Part shown: piece by piece, positions 25,389 through 33,454 of the stretch
How the letters are laid out: the number at the start of each line of letters is the position of its first letter
Numbering within the stretch: position 1 is the stretch's first letter
Source: an uncultured Eubacteriales bacterium
GTDB lineage: Bacteria; Bacillota; Clostridia; Oscillospirales; Acutalibacteraceae
Assembly: GCA_948537335.1 (NCBI GenBank)
Contig: CAOUJG010000012.1
Span: 1-36,571, forward strand
Direction: 5' to 3'
Length of the DNA stretch: 36,571 bases
The notes under the pieces: generated by a model
Databases searched by the model: none
The model's input: the letters and a program-made list of their open reading frames with translations, nothing else
What the model was told of the DNA's origin: nothing
Translations under genes and position numbers: made by a program

Positions 25389-25724
25389 ATGAACAACACT
25401 TATGCGATTATCGGCGTAATTATTTTGTTTGTTACGACTTATTTTACCAGGATGTTGCCGCTAGTTTTTTGCAAAAAGCCGATTCAAAACACGTTTTTAA
25501 AATCTTTGTTAGCATATTTGCCGTACGCCGTTTTAACTTCCATGTTGATTCCAGAAATTTTTAATGGCCCATACGGTTTAATCCCCGGCATTTTAGGCTT
25601 TATCGTTGCGGTGGCGCTATCTTACCTCAACCGCAGCTTGATTGTTGTTTTGGCGGTCTCAACCGTGGTTACGTACATCACCATGATATTTAACCCTCAA
25701 ATAATGGCCATGGTTGGGGCATAG
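25389..25724 (+). CDS. azlD: AzlD family branched-chain amino acid exporter, small subunit
   Basis: A 111-residue, very hydrophobic protein with three to four membrane segments. TRMLPLVF near the N-terminus and LKSLLAYLPYAVLTSMLIPE are AzlD-like. It has GAGGAGG just upstream, inside the azlC end, and lies immediately downstream of azlC, its obligate partner. Confidence 0.9.
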   Translation: MNNTYAIIGVIILFVTTYFTRMLPLVFCKKPIQNTFLKSLLAYLPYAVLTSMLIPEIFNGPYGLIPGILGFIVAVALSYLNRSLIVVLAVSTVVTYITMIFNPQIMAMVGA

Positions 25725-25741
25725 CGAGCTCTAAATAAAGC

Positions 25742-25776
25742 AAAAATTCCGCTGATTTATCTTCGGCGGAATTTTT
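25742..25776. terminator. Bidirectional terminator between azlD and the xerC-like gene
   Basis: AAAAATTCCGC (25742-25752) pairs perfectly with GCGGAATTTTT (25766-25776) around a 13-nt loop. A and T tracts on both sides suit the convergent genes. Confidence 0.88.
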
Positions 25777-25796
25777 ATGTAAATAATTATAAATTA

Positions 25797-26765
25797 TCAT
25801 CTTATGTTTGACAAGGGATTTGATGAAATTGCCTTTTGAATTTGCTTATTCGAAAGGTGAGTGTATATCTCGGTAGTACCAAGATTTGTGTGGCCAAGAA
25901 TATCCTTTAGCACGCGGATATCGACTTCGCCGTATTGATACATCAAAGTTGCCGCAGTGTGGCGCAATTTGTGCACAGAGTAGCCTTGATTATCAAGGCC
26001 AATGTCTTCGAGATATTTTTTTACTATAAACTGCACTGTTTTGGGGCTGATCCGTTTATTTAGCCTGCTTATAAACAGCGCATTTCTGTCCTTTAAATTG
26101 CTTTTTGGCCGCACTTTTATGTATTTCTCTAATGCCAAAAGGCAAGCCTTGTTCAGATATACGATGCGCTCTTTGTTGCCCTTGCCCGTCAACTTTAGCG
26201 TATTGTCGCTTCGGATATCACTTAAATTGATCCCAACTAGCTCCGATAATCGCATCCCACAGTTTAAAAACAAAGTCAAAATGCAATAGTCTCGCTCTTT
26301 ATATGGGCCTTTAACGCAGTTTAAAAGCGATATACTTTGTTCTAACGTTAAAAATTTGGGCAAAGAAGCCTTTCTTTTGGGCATGTCGAGATCTTTAGTG
26401 GGGTCATTTTTCAGCAGACCTACCTTATTGACAAGGTAATTAAAAAACGACTTCAGGCTAGAGATCTTCCTGGCTCTAGTTGCGGCATTGTTTTTGCGCT
26501 CAACCAACAAATAATTAAGATACTCATAAATGTCTGTAAGCGTTATTTTCTCGATCAATTCGATGTTTACATCTTTTATAGAGATTTCCTCAAACGCAGC
26601 AGATTCCGGAACTAACTTTTTTGAGTATTTGAAATATCTAAAAAAAGTGCGCAAATCCGTGTAATATTCGTCCACGGTTTTGGGGGACTTGCCTTTAACT
26701 GTCTGCATGTAGCCTAGAAAATCCAGCAAAACCTGCGGCGCTTCATAAATTATAGTTGTTTTCAT
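25797..26765 (-). CDS. Tyrosine recombinase, XerC/XerD-like
   Basis: The 322-residue recombinase has a SAM-like N-terminal core-binding domain (about 8-125) and a C-terminal catalytic domain. All active-site residues are present: R172 (CGMRLSEL), K195 (GKGNKER), H265-x-x-R268-H269 (HKLRHT), H292 (GHTNLGTT) and nucleophile Y301. Xer proteins resolve chromosome dimers at dif; phage or transposon integrases look similar, but there are no other mobile genes here. ATG 26765 is chosen; AAAGGA lies 12 nt upstream, and an in-frame TTG at 26786 is the alternative. A perfect palindrome lies 38 nt upstream of the start. Confidence 0.9.
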   Translation of the reverse strand: MKTTIIYEAPQVLLDFLGYMQTVKGKSPKTVDEYYTDLRTFFRYFKYSKKLVPESAAFEEISIKDVNIELIEKITLTDIYEYLNYLLVERKNNAATRARKISSLKSFFNYLVNKVGLLKNDPTKDLDMPKRKASLPKFLTLEQSISLLNCVKGPYKERDYCILTLFLNCGMRLSELVGINLSDIRSDNTLKLTGKGNKERIVYLNKACLLALEKYIKVRPKSNLKDRNALFISRLNKRISPKTVQFIVKKYLEDIGLDNQGYSVHKLRHTAATLMYQYGEVDIRVLKDILGHTNLGTTEIYTHLSNKQIQKAISSNPLSNIR

Positions 26766-26802
26766 CTTTTTCAAAATTCCTTTCAATGCATTCCGGAAAC
26801 TT

Positions 26803-26832
26803 AATTATACAAAATAATTGTTTTGTATAATT
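26803..26832. repeat. Perfect 12-6-12 palindrome upstream of the tyrosine recombinase gene
   Basis: AATTATACAAAA, the centre TAATTG, then TTTTGTATAATT: two perfectly inverted 12-bp arms. The 6-bp spacer and arm length resemble Xer sites (11-bp arms, 6-8 bp centre). Each arm also contains a TATAAT-like sequence pointing outward, so it could instead be an autoregulatory operator overlapping the promoter. No T-run follows it on the minus strand, which argues against a normal terminator. Confidence 0.6.
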
Positions 26833-26870
26833 GATTAGGGCTTGATCAAGGCAATATTTTTCAAAACTCT

Positions 26871-27272
26871 TTATTTAACGAAATTAAACAACGAGCCGAT
26901 AACTGGAAGCGGCTTATTTTCTTGCTTTATGACATTTTTGATGCCCCAAAAAGTGAATATAACATAAAATATAAGCCACAAAATCTCCAAAAGAGCCGAC
27001 ACACTAGCAAGAATGGGCGCGATGGAGTACAAAAAGTTCGACAAAACGTTAATAATAATAAGCGAAAAAAATGAGACTGCAGACAAAATAATTCCCTGAT
27101 TGACGTGGAACTTGACCGTCTCGTTATCCTTCTCGGCCAGCAAGCCAACGATCCAAAGAATATAAACATACGCCAGCACGCAGTATATCGTTTGTTTTTG
27201 AAATTGAGAGAAATTGAAATTCTGCTCATTAAACGAGTTAAAAGGCTTGCCCTCGCGGTTGTTGTGATCCAT
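26871..27272 (-). CDS. Small integral membrane protein, Tic20/DUF4870-like (paralogue 1)
   Basis: A 133-residue protein with a short polar N-terminus and three to four membrane segments. The pattern is an AYVYILWIVGLL helix, a charged loop EKDNETVKFHVNQG, two further hydrophobic helices, and a GIKNVIKQENKPLPVIGSLF tail. The VKFHxxQG loop after the first helix and the P-x-IG end are shared with the next gene upstream and recall DUF4870/Tic20-type proteins. Function unknown. AAGGGTAA-type ribosome binding site before ATG 27272. Confidence 0.75.
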   Translation of the reverse strand: MDHNNREGKPFNSFNEQNFNFSQFQKQTIYCVLAYVYILWIVGLLAEKDNETVKFHVNQGIILSAVSFFSLIIINVLSNFLYSIAPILASVSALLEILWLIFYVIFTFWGIKNVIKQENKPLPVIGSLFNFVK

Positions 27273-27287
27273 AAAAATTACCCTTCT

Positions 27288-27644
27288 TTACTTGTTGTTT
27301 ATTTTATCAAGCACGGCGCCAATAATCGGAAGCCGAACCCTCGTGCCAGAAAAAGCCGAAGCCGCGCCCATAATGGCCAATATCACCCAACTGACGCCAA
27401 CGCCGATGTTAAACAAAAAGCAGATGATGCTAAGCGAGTCGAGCACAAAATTAAAAGTAAAATCGAGAAAAATAGAAATCAAAACCAGCGTAGCCATCAT
27501 GTAAAACAAAGCTTCACCCTGTTTGCAGTGGAACTTAACTTGATCGCACTCTTTCTCATAAGAAAATTTGCCAACGACAAAAAGCGGACCAAGGTAAGCT
27601 ATCACCGACAAAAACTTAATATTCGCGTGATTGTAAGAATTCAT
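27288..27644 (-). CDS. Small integral membrane protein, Tic20/DUF4870-like (paralogue 2)
   Basis: A 118-residue paralogue of the downstream gene. It shows SVIAYLGPLFVVG, then the loop EKECDQVKFHCKQGEALFY, central helices and a C-terminal RLPIIGAVLDKINNK matching PLPVIGSLFNFVK. The two lie 15 nt apart, each with a GAAGGGTAA-like ribosome binding site, consistent with tandem duplication and divergence. It starts 3 nt after the cyclophilin stop, so all three are likely co-transcribed. Confidence 0.75.
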   Translation of the reverse strand: MNSYNHANIKFLSVIAYLGPLFVVGKFSYEKECDQVKFHCKQGEALFYMMATLVLISIFLDFTFNFVLDSLSIICFLFNIGVGVSWVILAIMGAASAFSGTRVRLPIIGAVLDKINNK

Positions 27645-27647
27645 AAT

Positions 27648-28451
27648 TTACCCTTCAAATTTTGTTATTTCAACACTCTCAATAACCACGTCGGTTAGTG
27701 GTTTATCAGCAGAATTCGTCCGAACCCCGGCGATTTTATTCACAACATCCATACCTTCAAAAACCTGACCAAAAACGGTATGACCTTTATTCTGCGTGCT
27801 AAAATAGCCGTCCAGATGCGGATTTCCGCCGTTATTATTGTATAACTCCCTTATTTCGTCTGTGATTTTAGACATATCGATAATGGCGGCATTTTTGTTG
27901 TCTTTGTGTTTATCGTAAATTTGCTGAACATAATCCCAGCCGCTAAAGGATTCCTTACTGCCCTGGTTTATAAAAAACTGGCTTCCGTTAGTATTTTTGC
28001 CACAGTTTGCCATAGAGAGCGCGCCAGATATGTTAAACAGCTTATCGCTAAATTCGTCCTCAAACGGGTGCCCCCAAATGCTCTCGCCGCCGGTTCCGGT
28101 ACCATTGGGGTCGCCACCTTGAATCATAAAGCCCTTTATAACTCTATGAAAAATCACCCCATTATAATATCCGTCTTGAGCATGAGTCTTAAAATTCTCC
28201 ACCGCTTTTGGCGCAGCTTCCGGAAAAAATCGGATCTTAAAAGAGCCCATAGATGTATTAACAACGGCGATTTCTTCACCTTCCTGCGGCATTTCTAATT
28301 GATATCCAACCTTTTTGTCCGCGCAATTATTGCTCGACTGAGCTCCAGAACTATTATTTGAGCAGCCGCTAAACAAAGTTAAAACCGGGACTATAAATGC
28401 CAAAGAAAGCGATTTAAAAGCAAACTCTTTTACCATAAACATAGCAAACAC
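27648..28451 (-). CDS. Cyclophilin-type peptidyl-prolyl cis-trans isomerase lipoprotein
   Basis: The 267-residue protein has an N-terminal lipoprotein signal (hydrophobic stretch then LTLFSGCS, the lipobox cysteine near residue 30), a Ser/Asn-rich linker and a cyclophilin domain: VNTSMGSFKIRFFPEAAPKAV, FHRVIKGFMIQGGDP, GALSMANCGKNTNGSQFFI and GHTVFGQVFEGMDVV. It would act on the outer face of the membrane in folding of exported proteins. An insertion of about 35 residues before GGNPHLDGYFS is larger than in minimal cyclophilins. GTG 28451 is chosen because AAGGAG is 5 nt upstream; in-frame ATGs at 28442 and 28436 are alternatives. Confidence 0.9.
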   Translation of the reverse strand: MFAMFMVKEFAFKSLSLAFIVPVLTLFSGCSNNSSGAQSSNNCADKKVGYQLEMPQEGEEIAVVNTSMGSFKIRFFPEAAPKAVENFKTHAQDGYYNGVIFHRVIKGFMIQGGDPNGTGTGGESIWGHPFEDEFSDKLFNISGALSMANCGKNTNGSQFFINQGSKESFSGWDYVQQIYDKHKDNKNAAIIDMSKITDEIRELYNNNGGNPHLDGYFSTQNKGHTVFGQVFEGMDVVNKIAGVRTNSADKPLTDVVIESVEITKFEG

Positions 28452-28490
28452 ACAGGCTCCTTCCAGTTTTATTTATAATCTCACAGCTAT

Positions 28491-28519
28491 ATTTTAGTAC
28501 ATTTATTTTAATATTTCAA
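28491..28519 (-). promoter_or_regulatory. Promoter of the cyclophilin lipoprotein operon
   Basis: On the minus strand: TTGAAA (complement of 28514-28519), a 17-nt spacer and TAAAAT (complement of 28491-28496). Predicted start near 28484, leader about 33 nt. Confidence 0.7.
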
Positions 28520-28595
28520 GTATAGCCCAAAGCAAGTTATATTCTAGTTTTGCGCGTGCATATAGATAATTATAAAAAAACTAGGAGGAACTAAA

Positions 28596-29585
28596 ATGAT
28601 AGATTTTTATCCAGAAGGATGGCTTATTGATACAATCGGGAACAAACTGTCGATGCAAAACCCGGCAACGTTGGCTCAGGCAAGCCATGATGAAAAAATT
28701 CTGGAGGCAAGGGCGTTAGTCTGCGATGGAAACCACAATCTGATAGTGGATTTGGGCTGTATGAAGGGGATAATTAGCAGAGAAGACGGCGCAATAGGAA
28801 TAAAAGAAGGTGTAGTGCGTGATATAGCGGTCATTTCTCGCGTGAATAGACCGGTTTGCTTTGTTATAACGGGGTTTAAAAAGGATCAACATGGCCATAC
28901 TTTTGCGACTTTATCCAGAAAAAACGCGCAGATAAAGTGCATGAATCAATATATAAAAAATCTAAAAGTCGGCGACGTAATAAATGCAAAAGTTACGCAT
29001 CTGGAGCCGTTTGGGGCTTTTGTAGACATCGGCTGCGGAATAGTCTCGCTTTTGCCCATAGACACAATCTCCATCTCCAGAATAGAGCATCCGCGCGAGA
29101 GATTCTCTGTAGGCATGGACATAAAAGCAGTGGTGAAGTCGATTGAAAACGATAGAATAAGCCTGACGCACAAAGAGCTCTTAGGTACGTGGGCCGAAAA
29201 CATAGAGTATTTCTCGGTAGGCGAAACAGTAGCCGGAATAGTCCGCTCCATCGAGGAATACGGTGCATTCATAGAGCTAGCGCCAAATCTGGCCGGCCTA
29301 GCAGAGCCTAAAGAAGAGATCAAGCCCGGCCAGCAAGCAAGCGTTTATATAAAAAATATAATCCCCGCAAGAATGAAGATAAAGCTGATAATAATAGACA
29401 CCTTCGACTACGACTATAAGCCCACCCCGCCGAATTATTTCTTTACCGGAGATCATATGGATAAATTTGTATATTCTCCCAAAGATTCCGACAGAGCAAT
29501 AGAAACGATATTTAACAACGAGCCAGAGGCAAATAACACTAGCGAAGATCTCGAGAAGCCGGATAAAGAGCTGAGTTATACATAG
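28596..29585 (+). CDS. S1 RNA-binding domain protein (ribosomal protein S1-like)
   Basis: A 329-residue protein with two clear S1 domains: about 120-192 (VGDVINAKVTHLEPFGAFVD) and about 204-265 (VGETVAGIVRSIEEYGAFIE). The N-terminal ~100 residues probably form a divergent third S1-like unit (LEARALVCDGNHNLIVDLG). The C-terminal ~60 residues are acidic and look disordered. It is shorter than Gram-negative S1 and resembles the short RpsA homologues of Clostridia; a translation or RNA-binding role is inferred. AGGAGG is 7 nt before ATG. It stands alone, divergent from the cyclophilin operon. Confidence 0.88.
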   Translation: MIDFYPEGWLIDTIGNKLSMQNPATLAQASHDEKILEARALVCDGNHNLIVDLGCMKGIISREDGAIGIKEGVVRDIAVISRVNRPVCFVITGFKKDQHGHTFATLSRKNAQIKCMNQYIKNLKVGDVINAKVTHLEPFGAFVDIGCGIVSLLPIDTISISRIEHPRERFSVGMDIKAVVKSIENDRISLTHKELLGTWAENIEYFSVGETVAGIVRSIEEYGAFIELAPNLAGLAEPKEEIKPGQQASVYIKNIIPARMKIKLIIIDTFDYDYKPTPPNYFFTGDHMDKFVYSPKDSDRAIETIFNNEPEANNTSEDLEKPDKELSYT

Positions 29586-29597
29586 GCAAAAAAACAG

Positions 29598-29626
29598 AAG
29601 CGCCGCACTATACCGCACGGCGCATT
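29598..29626. terminator. Bidirectional terminator between the S1 protein gene and ligA
   Basis: GCGCCG (29600-29605) pairs with CGGCGC (29618-29623). Seven T follow close to the stem on the minus strand (for ligA) and ATTTT on the plus strand. Confidence 0.65.
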
Positions 29627-29639
29627 TTGCTGCTGATAT

Positions 29640-31619
29640 TTATTTTGTCATTTTTAAAAAGTCGTCTTCAGAAATTATCTTTACCCCCAGGTTTTGTGCC
29701 TTTTCTAGCTTACTTCCGGCATTTTCGCCAGCTAGCACAAAGTCTGTTTTTTGCGATACACTGCCCGAAACCTTCCCCCCTTGCTTTTCGATCGTCTCAG
29801 TCGCCTGATTTCGAGACAAATTAGGCAAAGTTCCTGTTAAGACAAATGTTTTGCCGTCAAATATGGTCCCTTCGGATTTTTTGCCCTCGCTCATTTTTAA
29901 GCCCAGTTTTGCAAGATTGCTAATCAAATTTCGATTTTCTTCAAGCGCAAAATAATCAACCACGCTTTGCGCCATAATTTCGCCAAACCCATCTATTGCT
30001 GCGAGTTCCTCCACCGTTGCTGAGAATAATTCCTCCATATTGCTAAAAGTTTTGGCCAAAAGTTTTGCCGCGCCCTTGCCTATGTGGCGGATTCCTAACG
30101 CATAAATTAACCGATAAAACTCATTGCTTTTGGAGTTTTCTATCGCCGCCAACAAATTTTCTGCAGACTTCTCCCCCATTCGCTTGAGCGAAGCCAGCTC
30201 TTCCTTCTGCAATTTGTAAATATCTTCGATTGACGACACCAAGTTGCTATCCACCAAAAGCTCTAAAACGGCGGGTCCAAGGCCTGCAATGTCCATCGCG
30301 TCCCTTGAGGCAAAGTGAATCATGTGCCTCAGCAGCTGCGCCGGACACTGCGCGTTTGTGCACCTCAAAACGGCCTCGCCTTCTTCTTTAACAACTTTCG
30401 CTCCGCAAGAAGGGCATACATTTGGCATATAAAAGTCCGTTGAATCTGCGTTATGCTGTTTTATCGCAACAACCTCCGGAATGATCTCTCCGGCCTTGCG
30501 CACGATTATCGTGTCGCCGATTTTTATGTCTTTTTCGCGAATAAGCCCTTCGTTGTGCAAAACGGCTCTGCTAACCGTCGTCCCCGCTAACGATATAGGC
30601 TCAAAAACCGCGGTCGGCGTCAGAGCGCCGGTTCTGCCAACCTTCACCTCTATGCTCAAAAGCTTGGTTTCTTTTTCTTCGGGCGGGTATTTAAAAGCCT
30701 CGGCCCAACGGGGGAATTTTGCCGTGCTACCGAGTTTTTCTCGTTGAGAAAACGCGTTAACCTTAACAACAGCGCCATCTGTGCCAAACGGAAATTCCTT
30801 TGCCGCGTATCTTAGCCGCTCAACCTCCGAAATAACGTCTTCAATGTCACCAAAAACTCGGCTTATAGCGGGCGTGTTGAACCCTAACCTTCGCAAATAG
30901 TCGAGTGATTCCTTGTGCGCAGCCAAAGTTTTGCCCTTTATCTGCTGGATGTTAAACATCACGATGTCCAAGTTTCTTTTTTTTGTCACGCTAGCATTTT
31001 TTTGCCGCAATGAGCCCGCCGCTGCGTTCCTTGGGTTTTTAAACGGTTTTTCTCCGGTCAATTCCTGCTCCTTTACAAGGTGCAAAAAATTTGCGCTCGA
31101 CATATAAACCTCGCCCCGGACCTCAATAAAAGGCACATTCTCGGTTAAATGCATTGGCAAAGATTTTATCGTCCTTAAATTTTCAGTGATGTCCTCCCCC
31201 ACGGCCCCGTCTCCGCGCGTGGAGCCCCGCACAAAAACGCCGTCAATATACTCAACCGAGACAGACAGCCCGTCAACCTTCGGCTCAACCACATATTCAG
31301 CCGTCCCCACTTGAGCCTTAACCCGCTTGTCAAAATCCCTCAACTCATCATAAGAAAAAGAATCATGCAAGCTCTCCATCCTAACAAGGTGCTCAACGGG
31401 CGTAAACTTAGCCGACGCCGAACCTCCAACCCTTTGGGTGGGCGAATCCTCTGTTAAAAGCTGCGGAAACTGCGTCTCCAAACTTTCGAGCCGCCGCAGT
31501 AGCATGTCATACTCATAATCATCTATTTCTGGCGCGTCCTCATCGTAATACTTTTTGTTGTGATAATTTATTTGCCTTTTTAGGTCGTCCACTAGCTTTT
31601 CTGCGTCAATCAAATTCAT
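29640..31619 (-). CDS. ligA: NAD-dependent DNA ligase LigA
   Basis: 659 residues, normal length. Domain Ia holds HNKKYYDEDAPEIDDYEYDML (NMN site). The nucleotidyltransferase domain carries KVDG at 114-117 (Lys114 adenylated). An OB fold follows, then a four-cysteine zinc finger (CPSCGAKVV ... CTNAQCPAQ), the helix-hairpin-helix region and a C-terminal BRCT domain (GKTFVLTGTLPNLSRNQA onward). The start is ATG 31619 with AGGATG about 11 nt upstream. It is downstream of yunB by 59 nt and probably read with it. Confidence 0.97.
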   Translation of the reverse strand: MNLIDAEKLVDDLKRQINYHNKKYYDEDAPEIDDYEYDMLLRRLESLETQFPQLLTEDSPTQRVGGSASAKFTPVEHLVRMESLHDSFSYDELRDFDKRVKAQVGTAEYVVEPKVDGLSVSVEYIDGVFVRGSTRGDGAVGEDITENLRTIKSLPMHLTENVPFIEVRGEVYMSSANFLHLVKEQELTGEKPFKNPRNAAAGSLRQKNASVTKKRNLDIVMFNIQQIKGKTLAAHKESLDYLRRLGFNTPAISRVFGDIEDVISEVERLRYAAKEFPFGTDGAVVKVNAFSQREKLGSTAKFPRWAEAFKYPPEEKETKLLSIEVKVGRTGALTPTAVFEPISLAGTTVSRAVLHNEGLIREKDIKIGDTIIVRKAGEIIPEVVAIKQHNADSTDFYMPNVCPSCGAKVVKEEGEAVLRCTNAQCPAQLLRHMIHFASRDAMDIAGLGPAVLELLVDSNLVSSIEDIYKLQKEELASLKRMGEKSAENLLAAIENSKSNEFYRLIYALGIRHIGKGAAKLLAKTFSNMEELFSATVEELAAIDGFGEIMAQSVVDYFALEENRNLISNLAKLGLKMSEGKKSEGTIFDGKTFVLTGTLPNLSRNQATETIEKQGGKVSGSVSQKTDFVLAGENAGSKLEKAQNLGVKIISEDDFLKMTK

Positions 31620-31678
31620 GGTATACTAAACATCCTGCTTTCTTCATATTTGCTTTTGCACAAATTTTGTGTATAGCC

Positions 31679-32320
31679 TCAATTATTAATATTCCCCGCA
31701 AACAGCGCGGGCACTTCGCCCACAATTATAGTCTCTGCGATTAAAATGCTGGTACTAACAACGGTAGCCACCGGATACCCCGGGATGAGCGCAAAAACTT
31801 CGGTGCTAACATTCAGATACAACCTGTGCTTTGTTTGGTTTATTCCAGCAGAGACAAACTCGCTCTTAAAGTCAACATCCACACAGCCAGAAGTAGAAAC
31901 ATCGATCGAGATTTTTGGGCCTCTACCGTTTAAAATTTCTGTGCCAGTAAACGTTCCAACAGGGATTTTAACTTTGGGAATATCCATGCTGTTTAGCTTT
32001 TCCTGTATCGACATAGTCATAAAAGATTTTAACGAATTAACCTTTTTCATATCAGTACTTATAGCTAAAATTTTACCATCGTCGTCTTTTTGTATGTCAA
32101 CTATATCGGAATAATCTATATCTAACCGCGAAAGCTCATCCGCCACCACCTGGTTAATCACTTTTGTAGAGACCGTCTGTGCCTGATTAAAAACAACTGA
32201 CTTCACAAGTGGCCGCATCTGTCTATCGAACAAAACAGCTAAAATAGATATAATTACAACAATTATTGCAAGTTTTAGTTTAATAGATAATTTTTTTTGC
32301 TTGTACTTTGGCTTTTTCAC
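31679..32320 (-). CDS. yunB: Sporulation protein YunB family
   Basis: A 213-residue protein with a basic N-terminus (KKPKYKQKKLSIKLK), one membrane helix (LAIIVVIISILAVLF) and an extracytoplasmic domain with the YunB pattern: ADELSRLDIDYSDIVDIQKDDDGKI, IPVGTFTGTEILNGRGPKI and FVSAGINQTKHRLYLNV. In Bacillus yunB is part of the mother-cell sporulation programme. GTG 32320 is chosen: a long GGGGGGAGGG precedes it and the family begins with such basic residues; an in-frame TTG at 32368 is less likely. Confidence 0.88.
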   Translation of the reverse strand: MKKPKYKQKKLSIKLKLAIIVVIISILAVLFDRQMRPLVKSVVFNQAQTVSTKVINQVVADELSRLDIDYSDIVDIQKDDDGKILAISTDMKKVNSLKSFMTMSIQEKLNSMDIPKVKIPVGTFTGTEILNGRGPKISIDVSTSGCVDVDFKSEFVSAGINQTKHRLYLNVSTEVFALIPGYPVATVVSTSILIAETIIVGEVPALFAGNINN

Positions 32321-32383
32321 AACCCTCCCCCCAATATATACCGGATAATTCAGTATATTTGGACACAAGAGGTTTGGTGAAAG

Positions 32384-33256
32384 TCAGCCTGTCGGATTAG
32401 CGTGAATCATAACGTGTTTTATCGAAGTATTTGCGCGCTCAATGTCGTCATGCAGCACATGAGTCAGCTCGTGGACAGCCTCAAAGCTCATGTCTTTATC
32501 TATTTTTACCTCTATGTCAACATATATTCGGCTCCCAAAAAGCCGGGTTTTTAGCATGTCTATTCCCCGTATATCCTTGCAATTTAAAATTATTTCCCGG
32601 ATTTTTTGTTCCACTTCCTCCGGTGCGGCAGAATCTATAATCTGAGCAATAGACGTGCGCAAAATATTGTAAGCAACCTTTATAATTATGGCGCAAATCA
32701 CAAACGAAGCGATTGGGTCCAAAACCGGCAGCCCGCAAATAGCGCCAACAACGCCGATCAGTGAGCCAATTGAAGACAACGCATCCGACCGATGGTGCCA
32801 CGCGTCGGCATATAGCGAGGTAGAATTTATTTTATCGGCAGCATTTTTAGTGTACCGATACATCCACTCTTTCACAGCTATCGACAAAACCGCCGCAAAT
32901 ACCGTTATCTTGTCCGGAATAACAATATTTCCGCAAAAAATACTTTTAACGCCATAAAATCCAATCGTCGCCGCCGTACCAAAAAGCATCAACGCAAGCA
33001 CAATCGCAGCAATGCATTCAAACTTTTCGTGGCCGTACGGATGTTTTTCATCTGGCTTTTTGTTAGAGAGCCCCGCCCCAAGCATCACAACTATAGTGCT
33101 CAAAACGTCCGAAGCCGAATGTATAGCATCCGAAACCAAAGCAATCGAATTTCCAAAGATCCCCGCAGCTAACTTAGCCGCCGTTAGCAAAAAGTTTATA
33201 ATCATAGTATTGATGCTAACTTTGTAAATAACTTTTCTAGCCTCTGCCTTATCCAA
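32384..33256 (-). CDS. Cation diffusion facilitator (CDF) family transporter
   Basis: A 290-residue divalent-cation/proton antiporter with six expected membrane segments and a C-terminal cytoplasmic domain. The metal site residues are in SDAIHSASDVLS (TM2) and HHRSDALSSIGSL (TM5). HPYGHEKFE follows TM2 as in FieF/YiiP relatives; the metal (Zn, Fe, Mn) cannot be told from sequence. TTG 33256 is preferred, with GGAG 8 nt upstream and a typical N-terminus; GTG 33265 and TTG 33286 are in-frame alternatives. The upstream promoter is unclear: TTGACC is present, without a good -10. Confidence 0.92.
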   Translation of the reverse strand: MDKAEARKVIYKVSINTMIINFLLTAAKLAAGIFGNSIALVSDAIHSASDVLSTIVVMLGAGLSNKKPDEKHPYGHEKFECIAAIVLALMLFGTAATIGFYGVKSIFCGNIVIPDKITVFAAVLSIAVKEWMYRYTKNAADKINSTSLYADAWHHRSDALSSIGSLIGVVGAICGLPVLDPIASFVICAIIIKVAYNILRTSIAQIIDSAAPEEVEQKIREIILNCKDIRGIDMLKTRLFGSRIYVDIEVKIDKDMSFEAVHELTHVLHDDIERANTSIKHVMIHANPTG

Positions 33257-33378
33257 ACCCTTCACTCCATATCCGTGTAAACACAATATTCTCGTTCTAG
33301 TTTAGCTACATTTTTTGCCAACTTTGGTCAATACAATACTCTTCTCAATATATGCAATGTGGGCGTAAAATGCGCTGT

Positions 33379-33407
33379 TTGAAAATTCAAAAAAGATAAT
33401 GTAAAAT
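33379..33407 (+). promoter_or_regulatory. Promoter of the D,D-carboxypeptidase gene
   Basis: TTGAAA at 33379-33384, a 17-nt spacer and TAAAAT at 33402-33407. It is sigma-A-like; I did not see a sigma-F or sigma-G pattern. Start near 33414, leader about 41 nt with AAGGAG before the ATG. Confidence 0.7.
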
Positions 33408-33454
33408 ATATTCATCGCTGGAGTATATGATAACACATTACAAGGAGAATTTCC

